Below the pieces are notes generated by a model, which saw only the letters and a list, made by a program, of their open reading frames with translations, had not been told where the DNA came from and did not search any database. Position numbers and translations under genes: made by a program. Below are positions 1 to 8,000 of a stretch of DNA of 64,000 nucleotides, in pieces; the stretch's first letter is position 1; the number at the start of each line of letters is the position of its first letter. The DNA lies in NCBI GenBank assembly GCA_041389495.1, contig JAWKRT010000001.1:1550001-1614000 (forward strand), given 5' to 3'. Source of the DNA: Myxococcota bacterium (GTDB taxonomy: Bacteria; Myxococcota_A; UBA9160; UBA4427).

Positions 1-753
1 GACGCCGGTGAGTGCGAGCACGCCCGTTCCCGGCTCGGGGATCGGAGGCGGTGTCTGCCCGAAGCGCACGGAGTCGAGCCCGACGTTGTCCTGGATCGCG
101 CTCGCGAGGTTCGAGAGATCGATGCGAATCCGGATGTCGGGCCCCGAGAGCGGCGTCGCGAACGCGAACGAGGTGTGCGCGGGGCCGTTCGCATCCCCCT
201 CGACGAGCACGTCGGTCGCCGAGAAGAGCGTCGCGGTGCCGGAGAGGACGTCGACGCCCGCGATCGTGTAGTCGAGGTTGGCGAAGCCGGCGAGGTCGAA
301 GCCGTAGAGGTCGACGGCGAAGCCCGGTGCCGCCGTCAGCACGATGTCGAGCTGCGGCGCGCCGCCGGTTCCCGGTCCCTCCGCGAACACGACGTTGACG
401 AGGTCGCCGTAGCCGGCCTGCCAGAGATTCACGCGCGGGTCCGTGGGCGATCCGGCCGCCGAGTAGATGTCGACGACGACGTCGGGCGTGAAGCCCTCGC
501 CCGCCTCGCCGTAGGTGAAGACGCCGCCGGGCACGGCCATCGAGGCGCCCGTGACGTTGTCCCCGTAGTCGGACGGGAGGAGGCCGCCGCTCGACGTCGG
601 CGAGACGGTCGACTGCGAGATGCGGTCGCGCTCCTGGTCGAAGAGCAGGATGGTCGCGCGTGCCGGCGCGGCCGCCCCGAGTGCGGCGAGTGCGGCGAGT
701 GCTGTCGATGCGATCGCCGCGGCGTGCGGACCGCGCGCGCGGGCTCTGGTCAT
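1..753 (-). CDS. PEP-CTERM sorted surface protein (3' end outside window)
   Basis: The minus frame is open from an ATG at 753 to the window edge, so the gene is cut at its 3' end. GAGGAG lies 7 bases before the ATG. The product starts with a basic stretch and an Ala/Leu-rich signal peptide (residues 1 to about 33), followed by about 200 residues of Gly/Asp/Val-rich, probably beta-rich sequence with no enzyme motif that I recognise. The last residues seen read PPPIPEPGTGVLALTG, the PEP motif and the beginning of the hydrophobic segment of a PEP-CTERM signal; the arginine-rich tail lies outside. In that family the C-terminus is processed by an exosortase for export or attachment to the exopolysaccharide layer. 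No exosortase is in this window. Function beyond surface location is unknown. Confidence 0.85.
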   Translation of the reverse strand, partial: MTRARARGPHAAAIASTALAALAALGAAAPARATILLFDQERDRISQSTVSPTSSGGLLPSDYGDNVTGASMAVPGGVFTYGEAGEGFTPDVVVDIYSAAGSPTDPRVNLWQAGYGDLVNVVFAEGPGTGGAPQLDIVLTAAPGFAVDLYGFDLAGFANLDYTIAGVDVLSGTATLFSATDVLVEGDANGPAHTSFAFATPLSGPDIRIRIDLSNLASAIQDNVGLDSVRFGQTPPPIPEPGTGVLALTGV

Positions 754-898
754 GCGGCGTCTCCTCGCGGGCGGCGCGGCGCGCGCGCCCACGAGGGAGT
801 GGCGTCGGCGGGGACGCGCGTGGCACGCGCCGGGCGGCGCGCCGGGCGCGCCGGGCGCGGCCGCGGCGCGCGCGCACGCGGGCTACCGTTCGCGCCCC

Positions 899-2272
899 AT
901 GTCACCCCGCGCCACGTCGCCTCGTTCCTCCGCGCGCACCTCCGCACCGGCGGCCGCGCGCGTCGCGTTCGCGAGCCTCGGCTGCCCCAAGGCGCTCGTC
1001 GATTCCGAGCGCATCCTCACGCGCCTGCGCGCCGAGGGCTACGAGATCGCGCCCACGTACGAGGGCGCGGACGTCGTCGTCGTGAACACGTGCGGCTTCC
1101 TCGACAGCGCGCGCGCCGAGTCGCTCGAGGCGATCGGCGAGGCGCTGGCCGAGAACGGGCGCGTCGTCGTCACGGGCTGCCTCGGCGTCGATCGCGAGAC
1201 GATCCGCGCCGCCCACCCGAACGTCCTCGCGATCACGGGCCCGCAGCAGACGGACGCCGTGCTCGACGCCGTGCACGACGCCGTGCCGCCGCCGCACGCG
1301 GCGTTCCTCGATCTCGCACCCGGTCGCGGCGTGCGCCTCACGCCGCCGCACTATGCCTATCTGAAGGTCTCGGAAGGCTGCAACCACCGCTGCTCGTTCT
1401 GCATCATCCCGCAGCTGCGCGGGCGCCTCGCGAGCCGCCCGCTCGGCGACGTGATGCGCGAGGCCGAGGCGCTCCTCGAGGGCGGCGTGCAGGAGCTGCT
1501 CGTGATCTCGCAGGACACGAGCGCCTACGGGCTCGATCTCGGCTACGCCTCGAGCGAGTGGCGCGGCGTCGCGCGCCCGGCGCGCTTCCTCGAGCTCGCG
1601 CGCGCGCTCGCCGAGCTCGGCGACCAGGGGCTCTGGGTGCGCCTCCACTACGTCTACCCGTATCCGCACGTCGACGAGGTCGTCGCGCTGATGGCCGAGG
1701 GCCGTCTGCTCCCGTACCTCGACGTCCCGTTCCAGCACGCGAGCCCGCGCATCCTGGAAGCGATGAAGCGCCCGGCGCACGACGCGAAGACGCTCGCGCG
1801 CATCCGCGCCTGGCGCGCGGAGTGCCCGGACCTCGTGCTGCGCTCGACCTTCATCGTGGGCTTCCCGGGCGAGACCGAGGACGACTTCGCCCACCTCCTC
1901 GACTGGCTCGGCGAGGCGCGGCTCGATCGCGTGGGCTGCTTCCGGTACGAGCCCGTGCAGGGCGCCGCGGCGAACGCGCTCGGCGACCCGGTTCCCGACG
2001 AGGTGAAGGAGGAGCGCTGGCACCGCTTCATGCAGGCGCAGCAGGCGATCAGCGCCGAGCTCCTCGCGAAGCGCGTCGGCACCGAGATCGAGGTGATCGT
2101 CGACGAGGTCACGGACGAGGGTGTGGTCGCGCGCTCGCGCGGCGACGCGCCCGAGATCGACGGCAACGTCTACCTCGAGCCGGGCTTCGACCTCGCGCCG
2201 GGCGATCGGCTTCCCGTCGTGGTCGACGCGGCCGACGAGGTCGACCTCTGGGCGTCGCCGATCCCGGCCTGA
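899..2272 (+). CDS. rimO: Ribosomal protein S12 methylthiotransferase RimO
   Basis: RimO adds a methylthio group to an aspartate of ribosomal protein S12, using a radical-SAM [4Fe-4S] cluster and an auxiliary cluster. The 457-residue product begins with a short poorly conserved tail, then the UPF0004 domain with the signature SLGCPKALVDSE. Its three cluster cysteines are C29, C65 (NTCGF) and C94 (TGCLG). The radical SAM motif CNHRCSFC supplies C161, C165 and C168, and a TRAM-like domain ends the protein. The SLGCPK signature separates RimO from MiaB. The ATG at 899 is chosen because homology starts about 20 residues later; the frame is open further upstream but without similarity. TACCGT at 884-889, nine bases before the ATG, could be a -10 box of a leaderless transcript. 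Confidence 0.96.
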   Translation: MSPRATSPRSSARTSAPAAARVAFASLGCPKALVDSERILTRLRAEGYEIAPTYEGADVVVVNTCGFLDSARAESLEAIGEALAENGRVVVTGCLGVDRETIRAAHPNVLAITGPQQTDAVLDAVHDAVPPPHAAFLDLAPGRGVRLTPPHYAYLKVSEGCNHRCSFCIIPQLRGRLASRPLGDVMREAEALLEGGVQELLVISQDTSAYGLDLGYASSEWRGVARPARFLELARALAELGDQGLWVRLHYVYPYPHVDEVVALMAEGRLLPYLDVPFQHASPRILEAMKRPAHDAKTLARIRAWRAECPDLVLRSTFIVGFPGETEDDFAHLLDWLGEARLDRVGCFRYEPVQGAAANALGDPVPDEVKEERWHRFMQAQQAISAELLAKRVGTEIEVIVDEVTDEGVVARSRGDAPEIDGNVYLEPGFDLAPGDRLPVVVDAADEVDLWASPIPA

Positions 2273-2321
2273 CGCGCCGCGGGCGCGCGGGCGCCGCAGG
2301 GCCGCGGGCGCAGTGGCGGGC

Positions 2322-2516
2322 TCAGTCGTTCCCGGTGTCGTCGAGCGGGCCGTGCAGGACGCCGTAGCCCTCGAGCTCGTCGCGCTCGGCGACCGTGCCG
2401 CCGGCGGCGTCGGACGACTTCTTCTGGCTGCGGTCGAGGCGCTTCTGCTCGGCGGCCTCGGCCTTCTTCTTCTCCCGCAATCGCTTCTGCGCGGACATGC
2501 GATTCGACTGGGCCAT
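2322..2516 (-). CDS. Small lysine-rich hypothetical protein
   Basis: This 64-residue protein has a strongly basic N-terminal half (Lys, Arg, Gln and Ala, predicted helical; it includes RLREKKKAEAAEQKRLD) and an acidic C-terminal half ending in DDTGND. There is no signal peptide, membrane segment or cysteine. A purine-rich GGAGGCGCC lies just before the ATG. It sits between rimO (convergent) and the RRM gene on the same strand, whose putative terminator lies between them, so it is probably transcribed separately. I do not recognise a family. The charge pattern would suit a nucleic-acid- or ribosome-associated protein, but that is inference. Confidence 0.6.
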   Translation of the reverse strand: MAQSNRMSAQKRLREKKKAEAAEQKRLDRSQKKSSDAAGGTVAERDELEGYGVLHGPLDDTGND

Positions 2517-2545
2517 GGCGGCGCCTCCGTCGCGAAGGGGGGTGT

Positions 2546-2596
2546 GGAAAGAAGGCGGGCCGGGCGGGGGCGACGCGCGCGCCCGCCCGGCCCGCC
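2546..2596 (-). terminator. Rho-independent-like terminator of the RRM gene
   Basis: Arms at 2554-2568 and 2582-2596 are perfect 15-base reverse complements around a 13-base loop. Read on the minus strand, the hairpin begins 12 bases after the RRM gene stop and is followed by TTCTTTCC, a rare pyrimidine/T-rich tail in this GC-rich DNA. Position and tail fit an intrinsic terminator. Confidence 0.6.
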
Positions 2597-2608
2597 GTGT
2601 GTGCGCGC

Positions 2609-2944
2609 CTAGCGTCGGAACCCGCCGCGGTCGCCGCCGCGATCGCCGCCCCGGTAGCCGCCGCGGCCGCCGCCGCCGCCGCCACCACCGCCGCCGCGGC
2701 GGTCCTCCGCCTCGTTGACGCGGAGGTTGCGGCCGCCCATCTCGGTGCCGTCGAGCGCGCGGATGGCGTCGCTCGCAGCGCTCGCATCGGCCATCTCGAC
2801 GAATGCGAACCCGCGCGCCCGCCCGGTCTCCCGGTCGACGATCACGTTCACCGAGTCGATCTCGCCGTGTCGTTCGAAGACTTCGCGGAGGTCCTGCTCG
2901 GTGGCCGAGAAGGGGAGGTTGCCGACATAGATCTTCTTGCCCAA
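2609..2944 (-). CDS. Glycine-rich RNA-binding protein (single RRM, RGG tail)
   Basis: This 111-residue RNA-binding protein resembles bacterial and cyanobacterial Rbp and plant glycine-rich proteins, which bind single-stranded RNA and are often cold induced. One RRM spans about residues 3-80. RNP2 is IYVGNL (5-10) and RNP1 is RGFAFVEM (44-51). A tail with a ten-glycine run and RGG/RGGYRGGDRGG repeats follows. I start it at TTG 2944, giving MGKKIYVGN, the normal start of this family, preceded at 7 bases by GAGGAA. The nearby ATG at 2949 is out of frame. A likely terminator follows. A long upstream region with no gene could carry a regulated leader, as is common for cold-shock RNA-binding proteins. 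Confidence 0.92.
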   Translation of the reverse strand: MGKKIYVGNLPFSATEQDLREVFERHGEIDSVNVIVDRETGRARGFAFVEMADASAASDAIRALDGTEMGGRNLRVNEAEDRRGGGGGGGGGGRGGYRGGDRGGDRGGFRR

Positions 2945-2951
2945 GTCATGA

Positions 2952-2957
2952 TTCCTC
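2952..2957 (-). promoter_or_regulatory. Ribosome binding site deciding the TTG start of the RRM gene
   Basis: GAGGAA on the minus strand is 7 bases from TTG 2944. No in-frame ATG or GTG gives a family-like N-terminus, so this site supports the rare TTG start. Confidence 0.6.
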
Positions 2958-3319
2958 GTGGCGCGCGTTGGTCTCGCTGCCACGACTCGCTCCGGTGACG
3001 CGCTCGGACGATCCGACCGGGTTTCCCGTCGCAGTGGCCGGCCGCGGGCGCCGCCGTGCGACGTGGTCGCATCGCGCAGGCTGCCCGGGCCTCGAGGAGT
3101 GATCTCGATGGGAAACGAAGGCGCGCGGAAGGCGCGCCTGGGAACCGATCGGAAGCCTCTCGAGCCGCCAGCGTAGCGGGTTCCCGCGAGAAGGCCCGCG
3201 GCCCGGGTCGCTGCGCGGAAGCTGCGGGTCGGATCGCCGCTCGGGCCCGTTGCGGGCGTCATGCCCCGCCGCGCAGGTGTTAGGGTCGCCCCCGTCACCA
3301 CGAAACGAGGTATCCCCCG
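2958..3319. other. Divergent intergenic region, no gene seen
   Basis: About 360 bases lie between the divergent RRM and DUF1566 genes. No reading frame here resembles a protein. The region must hold both promoters. On the plus side GTGTTAGGGT (near 3280) precedes the DUF1566 gene, whose Shine-Dalgarno is GAGGT. On the minus side the length would allow a structured leader for the RRM gene, but I could not identify a specific fold. Confidence 0.35.
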
Positions 3320-4150
3320 ATGTCGTCCCTCCGCCGTCTGGCCATCGTCGCGCTCTCGCTCTTCCTCGCGAGCTCGTCGCACGCCGTGAGCGAGGCCTTC
3401 GTGAAGGCCCAGCTCAAGTGCACGCGCGCGCAGCTCTCCGAGACGCGCAAGCTCGTGTCCTGCGTGTACGCCGAGCAGGACAAGGCCCTGCGCAAGGGGC
3501 TCTCCACGCTCGACCTGTCGAAGTGCCTCGCGAAGTTCTACGACCGCTGGGCGAAGGCGGAGTCGAGGGCGGACGCGAAGTTCGGCCCCGGCACGTGCCC
3601 CTCCGCCATCGACGCCCTCGGCGCCGAGGGGATGGTGGCGGACTTCCAGCTGCGATCGGCCGCCGCGATCCAGGGGATCCGCTTCATCGACATGGGCTTC
3701 GCCGTCGGCGACACGCAGACCGGCCTCATGTGGATCAAGACCGACGACGCCGGCGGCGTCACCGACTTCGACAACACCTACGACTGGTACACGGGCGGCA
3801 GCGCGACGATCTCGGACGCGCCGCGCAACGGCACCGCGTTCACGAGCTACCTCGACCAGCTGAACAGCTGCACGACGGGCACGACCGGGTACGGGAACTA
3901 CTGCGACTGGCGGCTGCCGCAGCCGGGCGAGCTCGCGACGATCGTCGACTGCAGCGCCGGCCCGAACTGCATCGACGAGTCGGTCTTCGGCCCCACGAAA
4001 GGGAGCTTCTACTGGACGAACTCCCCGGCGACGAGCGACCAGCGCTTCATCGGGACCGTCAACTTCAGCAATGGCTCGCAGCCGACGCTCAGCGGACTCG
4101 TGAACACGTCCGTGCGGGCCGTGCGGCACTGGGTCGGCTTCCTGTTCTAG
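3320..4150 (+). CDS. Secreted DUF1566 (Lcl C-terminal-like) protein
   Basis: This 276-residue exported protein starts with a signal peptide (1-23, ending SSSHA). A helical region with two cysteines follows (about 25-95), then a DUF1566/Lcl_C domain (about 115-276). The hallmarks are GFAVGDTQTGLMWIK near 120, DWRLP near 195, the YWTNSP segment and the closing VRAVRHW. The domain occurs in surface or adhesin-like proteins of Gram-negatives; its ligand is generally unknown. Many cysteines suggest disulphides outside the cytoplasm. GAGGT precedes the ATG. The gene is monocistronic and faces ttcA across a short repeat. Binding partner and role are unknown. Confidence 0.85.
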   Translation: MSSLRRLAIVALSLFLASSSHAVSEAFVKAQLKCTRAQLSETRKLVSCVYAEQDKALRKGLSTLDLSKCLAKFYDRWAKAESRADAKFGPGTCPSAIDALGAEGMVADFQLRSAAAIQGIRFIDMGFAVGDTQTGLMWIKTDDAGGVTDFDNTYDWYTGGSATISDAPRNGTAFTSYLDQLNSCTTGTTGYGNYCDWRLPQPGELATIVDCSAGPNCIDESVFGPTKGSFYWTNSPATSDQRFIGTVNFSNGSQPTLSGLVNTSVRAVRHWVGFLF

Positions 4151-4202
4151 GACGCGAGGACGCGAGGACGCGAGGACGCGAGGACGCCGCGCCCGGGCGC
4201 GG
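4151..4202. repeat. 8-bp tandem repeat followed by a 16-bp palindrome
   Basis: Starting right after a stop codon, the unit GACGCGAG is repeated four times (4151-4182) plus a partial copy to 4188. A perfect 16-bp palindrome, CCGCGCCCGGGCGCGG, follows at 4187-4202. The block lies between the convergent DUF1566 and ttcA genes and could act as a two-way transcription stop. It is also a site where copy number may vary by slippage. Confidence 0.8.
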
Positions 4203-4227
4203 GACGCGGTCGGCGCTCGCGGGGGCC

Positions 4228-5028
4228 CTACAGCCCCGCGAAGTCGAACAGCTTCGCGTCGGCGAGCGTGGCCGGCTCGACGTGCTGCAGCGCGCGGAAG
4301 ATGGAGTCGACGCGCCCGGGGTGCGCGCGCTCCCACTCGGCGAGCATGCGCGCGACGGCCTTGCGCTCGAGGTTCGGCTGCGAGCCGCACAGCGTGCACG
4401 GGATGATCGGGAACCGCCGCGCGCGCGCGTAGCGCGCGATGTCGCGCTCGGTCGCATGGCAGAGCGGGCGGATGACGACGTGGCGACCGTCGTCCGAGCG
4501 GAGCTTGGGCGGCATGCCCTTGAGCTTCCCGCCGTGGAAGAGGTTCAGGAAGAACGTCTCGACGATGTCGTCGCGGTGGTGGCCGAGCGCGATCTTGTCG
4601 AAGCCGTTCTCGGCCGCGAAGCGGTAGAGCGCGCCGCGGCGAAGTCGGCTGCAGAGGCCGCACTGCGTGCGCCCCTCCGGCACGACGCGCTTCACGACCG
4701 AGTACGTGTCCTGCTCGATCACGTGGAAGGGGACGCCGCGCGCGCGGAGCCAGTCGGGCAGCACGTGCGCGGGAAAGCCCGGCTGCTTCTGGTCGAGGTT
4801 CACGGCGACGAGCTCGAACCTCACGGGCGCCGAGCGCTGCAGCGAGAGCAGCAGGTCGAGCATCGCGTACGAATCCTTGCCGCCCGAGAGGCAGACCATC
4901 ACGCGGTCGCCGTCGTCGATCATCCCGAAGTCGGCGATCGCGCGACCGACGAGCCCGCGCAGGTGCGCGCCGAGGCGCTTCGCGTTGTTCGAGGGGGGCG
5001 GCGCGGGCAGGGTGGCGGGCGTCGTCAT
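4228..5028 (-). CDS. ttcA: tRNA 2-thiocytidine synthetase TtcA
   Basis: TtcA thiolates cytidine 32 of certain tRNAs, activating the base with ATP. The 266-residue protein has the PP-loop SGGKDS at 48-53 and two CxxC pairs, CGLC (C124, C127) and CTLCGSQ (C212, C215), that bind the Fe-S cluster. The conserved LGHHRDDIVETFFLNLF segment lies between them. Its length is slightly below E. coli TtcA. The CxxC pairs separate it from TilS. It is alone on its strand, 55 bases upstream of the end of the carbonic anhydrase gene reading the same way, so the two may be co-transcribed. Confidence 0.95.
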   Translation of the reverse strand: MTTPATLPAPPPSNNAKRLGAHLRGLVGRAIADFGMIDDGDRVMVCLSGGKDSYAMLDLLLSLQRSAPVRFELVAVNLDQKQPGFPAHVLPDWLRARGVPFHVIEQDTYSVVKRVVPEGRTQCGLCSRLRRGALYRFAAENGFDKIALGHHRDDIVETFFLNLFHGGKLKGMPPKLRSDDGRHVVIRPLCHATERDIARYARARRFPIIPCTLCGSQPNLERKAVARMLAEWERAHPGRVDSIFRALQHVEPATLADAKLFDFAGL

Positions 5029-5083
5029 GGCGGCGTCTCGGGGCGCGCGGCGCGACCGTCGGGGCGTCCCGACGCGGCGCGGC

Positions 5084-5779
5084 TCAGAACTCGGTGATCG
5101 CGCGGGCTCCGAGCGGCTGCACGTCGCGGGCGTTGCCGCCCTCGAGCACGAGCAGCCGCACGATCTGGTCGCTCGACGCCTCTCCGCGCCGCTTGCGAAC
5201 GAGCCACGTGACGCCCTCGGTGTACGGATGCGTCGTGAGCGAGCCGTCGTAGGCGTAGAAGGGCCCGCTCTCGCCGAGCGCCGCGGCGACGTCGAGCGCG
5301 TCGGCGCGGTCGACGCGGCCCTCGTGCGCCGGGGCGTCGCTCAGCAGCCGCTCGAGGAAGGGGTCGGCGGCGCCGGCCTCGAAGAGCACGGCGACGACGA
5401 GCAGCCGCCCCGCCGCGCTCCGGTGCACGAGGTGCATCTCGAGGGGAAGCCGCCGTCCCTCGAGCCGGTGCTCGGACGGCGTGTGGAAGTGGAGCTGCTC
5501 GAGGTCGAAGCGCGTGCCGTCGTAGTCGAGGCCGCTCCCCCGCTCGATCTCGAGCTCGAGGGTGTGCGGCAGCAGGACGAGGTGCTCGGGCGTCGCGTGA
5601 TAGTCGACGACGACGCGGTGCGCGGAGCGCTCGAGCACGTGGTCGACGGGGAGGTCGACGGGCGACTGCCGCGCGACTCCGCGCGCGGCGGGCGGCGGGG
5701 CCCCCGCGCACGCGACGAGCGCGAGGGTCGCGGCGAGGGCGAGGGCGCGCATCGCGCGCGCGCCACCGGAGTCGAGCAT
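5084..5779 (-). CDS. Alpha-type carbonic anhydrase, probable lipoprotein
   Basis: This enzyme hydrates CO2 to bicarbonate outside the cytoplasmic membrane. The 231-residue product has the alpha-class fingerprint: QSPVDL near 38, the zinc ligands H97 and H99 in LEQLHFHTPSEH, H116 in EMHLVH, and NARDVQPL near the end. The N-terminus is hydrophobic and ends in LVACAG, a lipobox, so it is probably lipid-anchored in the periplasm. AGGAGGAGGG lies 7 bases before ATG 5779; an ATG at 5752 would give a tidier lipoprotein signal but lacks such a site. It may supply bicarbonate for the biotin-dependent and other carboxylases of this organism, which is inference. Confidence 0.93.
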   Translation of the reverse strand: MLDSGGARAMRALALAATLALVACAGAPPPAARGVARQSPVDLPVDHVLERSAHRVVVDYHATPEHLVLLPHTLELEIERGSGLDYDGTRFDLEQLHFHTPSEHRLEGRRLPLEMHLVHRSAAGRLLVVAVLFEAGAADPFLERLLSDAPAHEGRVDRADALDVAAALGESGPFYAYDGSLTTHPYTEGVTWLVRKRRGEASSDQIVRLLVLEGGNARDVQPLGARAITEF

Positions 5780-5860
5780 GGGCGAGCCCTCCTCCTGGCG
5801 GCATCTCGCGGCGCGCGAGGCTACCGCGCCGCGACGCCGTGCGCCGCGCGGCCGCGCGCG

Positions 5861-6751
5861 TCACGCGTCCGATGCGGGATAGATCCCCTTGAAGCCCATG
5901 CGCCGCGTGATCACGGCGTCGACGCCGTGGACGAACGCGAAGACGACGGTCGCGAGCACGGCGGTGGCCGCGAGCGAGCTCGACGGGTCCTCGGCGTGGA
6001 TCTGCACGGCCGCGAGGCCGACGACGAGCCAGGCGCCGACGCCGCCCGCGATCTCGACCGCGCCGAGCAGGCGGTGGCCGAGGTAGAGGTCGCCGAGGCC
6101 GGGGAAGGCGAGCGACAGCCAGCCCGCGCGCGCCGCCGACTTGAAGCCGCGGCCGCACTGCCGGCAGCGCTCGGGAAACTCGCGCACGCGCACGCCGCAG
6201 TGGGGGCACAGGTTCGAGCGGCCCGACACGCGCGGCTCCGTGCGGCTCGCGCGCACGTGCGCCTCGAGGCGCTCGCGCAGCGCGCCGCGGTCGCGACGCG
6301 GGACGCCCGTGAGCGTGAGCTTCCTGCCGTCGTTGAGCGTGAGCACGAGGTAGCCGAGCCGGCGCTTCACGACGCTCGCGATCGCCGCATAGCGAACCTC
6401 GGAGCGCAGCTCGCGCGCGCGCCCGCGGCCGTCGATCTGCAGCAGCACGATGCGCTGGCTCGTGAGCACGACGGCGCGGCGGTTCACGAGGTAGGCCCAC
6501 GCGCCCATGAAGTAGTGGTCGACGAACGAGTACTCGACGCCCCAGGTCACGGCCTCGACGCGTTCGCCGTTCGCGAGCAGGCCGCGCAGCGCGTCGTCGA
6601 TGGATTGGATCAGCTTGAGCCGCTTGCGGTCGAGGCGGCGGGCGAAGAAGCCTTCGCCGGTGAAGATCTCGGAGAACCCGTAGGGCAGGCTCGCGTCGCT
6701 CACGTTCGCGAGGTCGGCGGGAGAGTGGGCGGCGGCGAGGACGCTCGGCAT
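5861..6751 (-). CDS. Membrane protein with PH-like domain and zinc ribbon
   Basis: This 296-residue protein belongs to no family I can name. Its parts are a charged N-terminal half, a bacterial PH-like stretch (about 85-165, alternating strands starting YLVNRRAVVLTSQRIVLLQ), a zinc ribbon (C182, C185, C196, C199) and two or three hydrophobic segments (about 211-250 and 258-278). The FPGLGDLYLGHRLLGAV region resembles the TM2-type membrane hairpin. AGGAG precedes ATG 6751; the frame runs further upstream but without conserved features. It is single on its strand between the carbonic anhydrase and the malyl-CoA lyase operon. A role in membrane stress or protein quality control is possible but unsupported. 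Confidence 0.75.
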   Translation of the reverse strand: MPSVLAAAHSPADLANVSDASLPYGFSEIFTGEGFFARRLDRKRLKLIQSIDDALRGLLANGERVEAVTWGVEYSFVDHYFMGAWAYLVNRRAVVLTSQRIVLLQIDGRGRARELRSEVRYAAIASVVKRRLGYLVLTLNDGRKLTLTGVPRRDRGALRERLEAHVRASRTEPRVSGRSNLCPHCGVRVREFPERCRQCGRGFKSAARAGWLSLAFPGLGDLYLGHRLLGAVEIAGGVGAWLVVGLAAVQIHAEDPSSSLAATAVLATVVFAFVHGVDAVITRRMGFKGIYPASDA

Positions 6752-6945
6752 CGCGGGGCTCCTGTCTTCTGCGCGCGCCGGGCACGGCGGGCGCAGTACG
6801 GCGCGCTCCGCGATGGCGGCCCGGCAGGCGAGGTGCGGTGCCCTGGTTCGGCGCGGTGCGGCGGCGGCTCGAGCGCAAAGACGCCGCACCCGCGCGGTCT
6901 GCGCACGGTCTGCTGGCTCGAGATGGGGCAGTCGGCGGGGCCGGG
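6752..6945. other. Intergenic, nothing recognised
   Basis: Nearly 200 bases between the end of the lyase operon and the zinc-ribbon membrane gene, both minus strand. I see no coding potential and no T-tailed hairpin. It presumably carries the membrane-protein promoter. Confidence 0.3.
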
Positions 6946-7995
6946 CTAGAACCCGTAGGCCTTGCGGAGGTCCGGGTCGCGCTCGGCCATCAGGCGCGCG
7001 CACTCGACCATGACGCGGCACTGCTTCACGGTGGCGTCGTCCTGCATCTTGCCGTCGATCATCACGGCGCCGGTGCCGTCGCCCATCTCCTCGAGGACGC
7101 GCTTCGCCCAGAGCACCTCGTCGACGGGCGGGCTGAACACCTTCCGCGCGATGTCGACCTGCACGGGGTGCAGGCTCCAGGCGCCCACGCAGCCCATCAG
7201 GAACGCGTTCCGGAACTGGTCCTCGCAGGCGACCGTGTCCTTGATGTCGCCGAAGGGGCCGTAGTACGGAAGGATGCCGTTCGCATTACAGGCGTCGACC
7301 ATGCGCGCCATCGTGTAGTGCCACAGGTCCTGCTGCGCGGTGGCGCGCGGCGCGCTCTCGTCGCTCGGGTCGGGATCCTGGCGCACGAGGTAGCCGGGGT
7401 GGCCGCCGCCGACGCGCGTCGTCTTCATGCGCCGGCTCGCGGCGAGGTCGGCGGGGCCGAGCGACAGGCCCTGCATGCGCGGGCTCGCCGCGCAGATCTC
7501 CTCGACGTTCGCGACGCCGAGCGCCGTCTCCAGGATGGCGTGCACGAGCAGCGGCTTCGTGAGGCCGGCGCGCGCCTCGAGCTGCGCGAGCAGGCGATCG
7601 ACGTAGTGGATGTCCCAGGCGCCCTCGACCTTCGGGATCATCACGACGTCGAGCTTGTCGCCCACCTCGCCGACGAGGCGCGTCACGTCGTCGAGGAACC
7701 ACGGGCTCTCGAGGCAGTTCACGCGCGTCCACAGCTGGCAATCGCCGAAGTCCGTGTCGCGGGCGATCTTCACGAGGCCCTCGCGCGCGGCGACCTTGTT
7801 GTCGGCCTTGATCGCGTCCTCGAGGTTGCCGAGCAGGACGTCGCACTTCCTGGCGAGGTCGGGGATCTTCGCCGCCATCTTCTCGTTCGAAGGATCGAAG
7901 AAGTGGATCATGCGCGACGGGCGGAACGGGATCTCGCGCGGCGGCATCGGCGCGCCGAGCGCCATCGGCTGGAAGAAGTCCTTCGCACTGCGCAC
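6946..7995 (-). CDS. mcl: L-malyl-CoA / beta-methylmalyl-CoA lyase (Chloroflexus type)
   Basis: An HpcH/HpaI-family lyase that reversibly splits malyl-CoA into glyoxylate and acetyl-CoA, and beta-methylmalyl-CoA into glyoxylate and propionyl-CoA. The 349-residue product keeps the acidic metal ligands (NLEDAI, and VHAILETALG) and the family hallmark LSLGPADLAASRRMKTTRVG. As I recall it, the Chloroflexus enzyme of the 3-hydroxypropionate bicycle matches over the whole length including the N-terminus, which supports GTG 7995 as start. AAGGAG sits 8 bases upstream, overlapping the end of the ferredoxin gene. It is the last gene of a four-gene operon (ligase beta, ligase alpha, ferredoxin, lyase). 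A citramalyl-CoA lyase activity is also possible. Confidence 0.9.
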   Translation of the reverse strand: MRSAKDFFQPMALGAPMPPREIPFRPSRMIHFFDPSNEKMAAKIPDLARKCDVLLGNLEDAIKADNKVAAREGLVKIARDTDFGDCQLWTRVNCLESPWFLDDVTRLVGEVGDKLDVVMIPKVEGAWDIHYVDRLLAQLEARAGLTKPLLVHAILETALGVANVEEICAASPRMQGLSLGPADLAASRRMKTTRVGGGHPGYLVRQDPDPSDESAPRATAQQDLWHYTMARMVDACNANGILPYYGPFGDIKDTVACEDQFRNAFLMGCVGAWSLHPVQVDIARKVFSPPVDEVLWAKRVLEEMGDGTGAVMIDGKMQDDATVKQCRVMVECARLMAERDPDLRKAYGF

Positions 7996-8000
7996 GGCCG

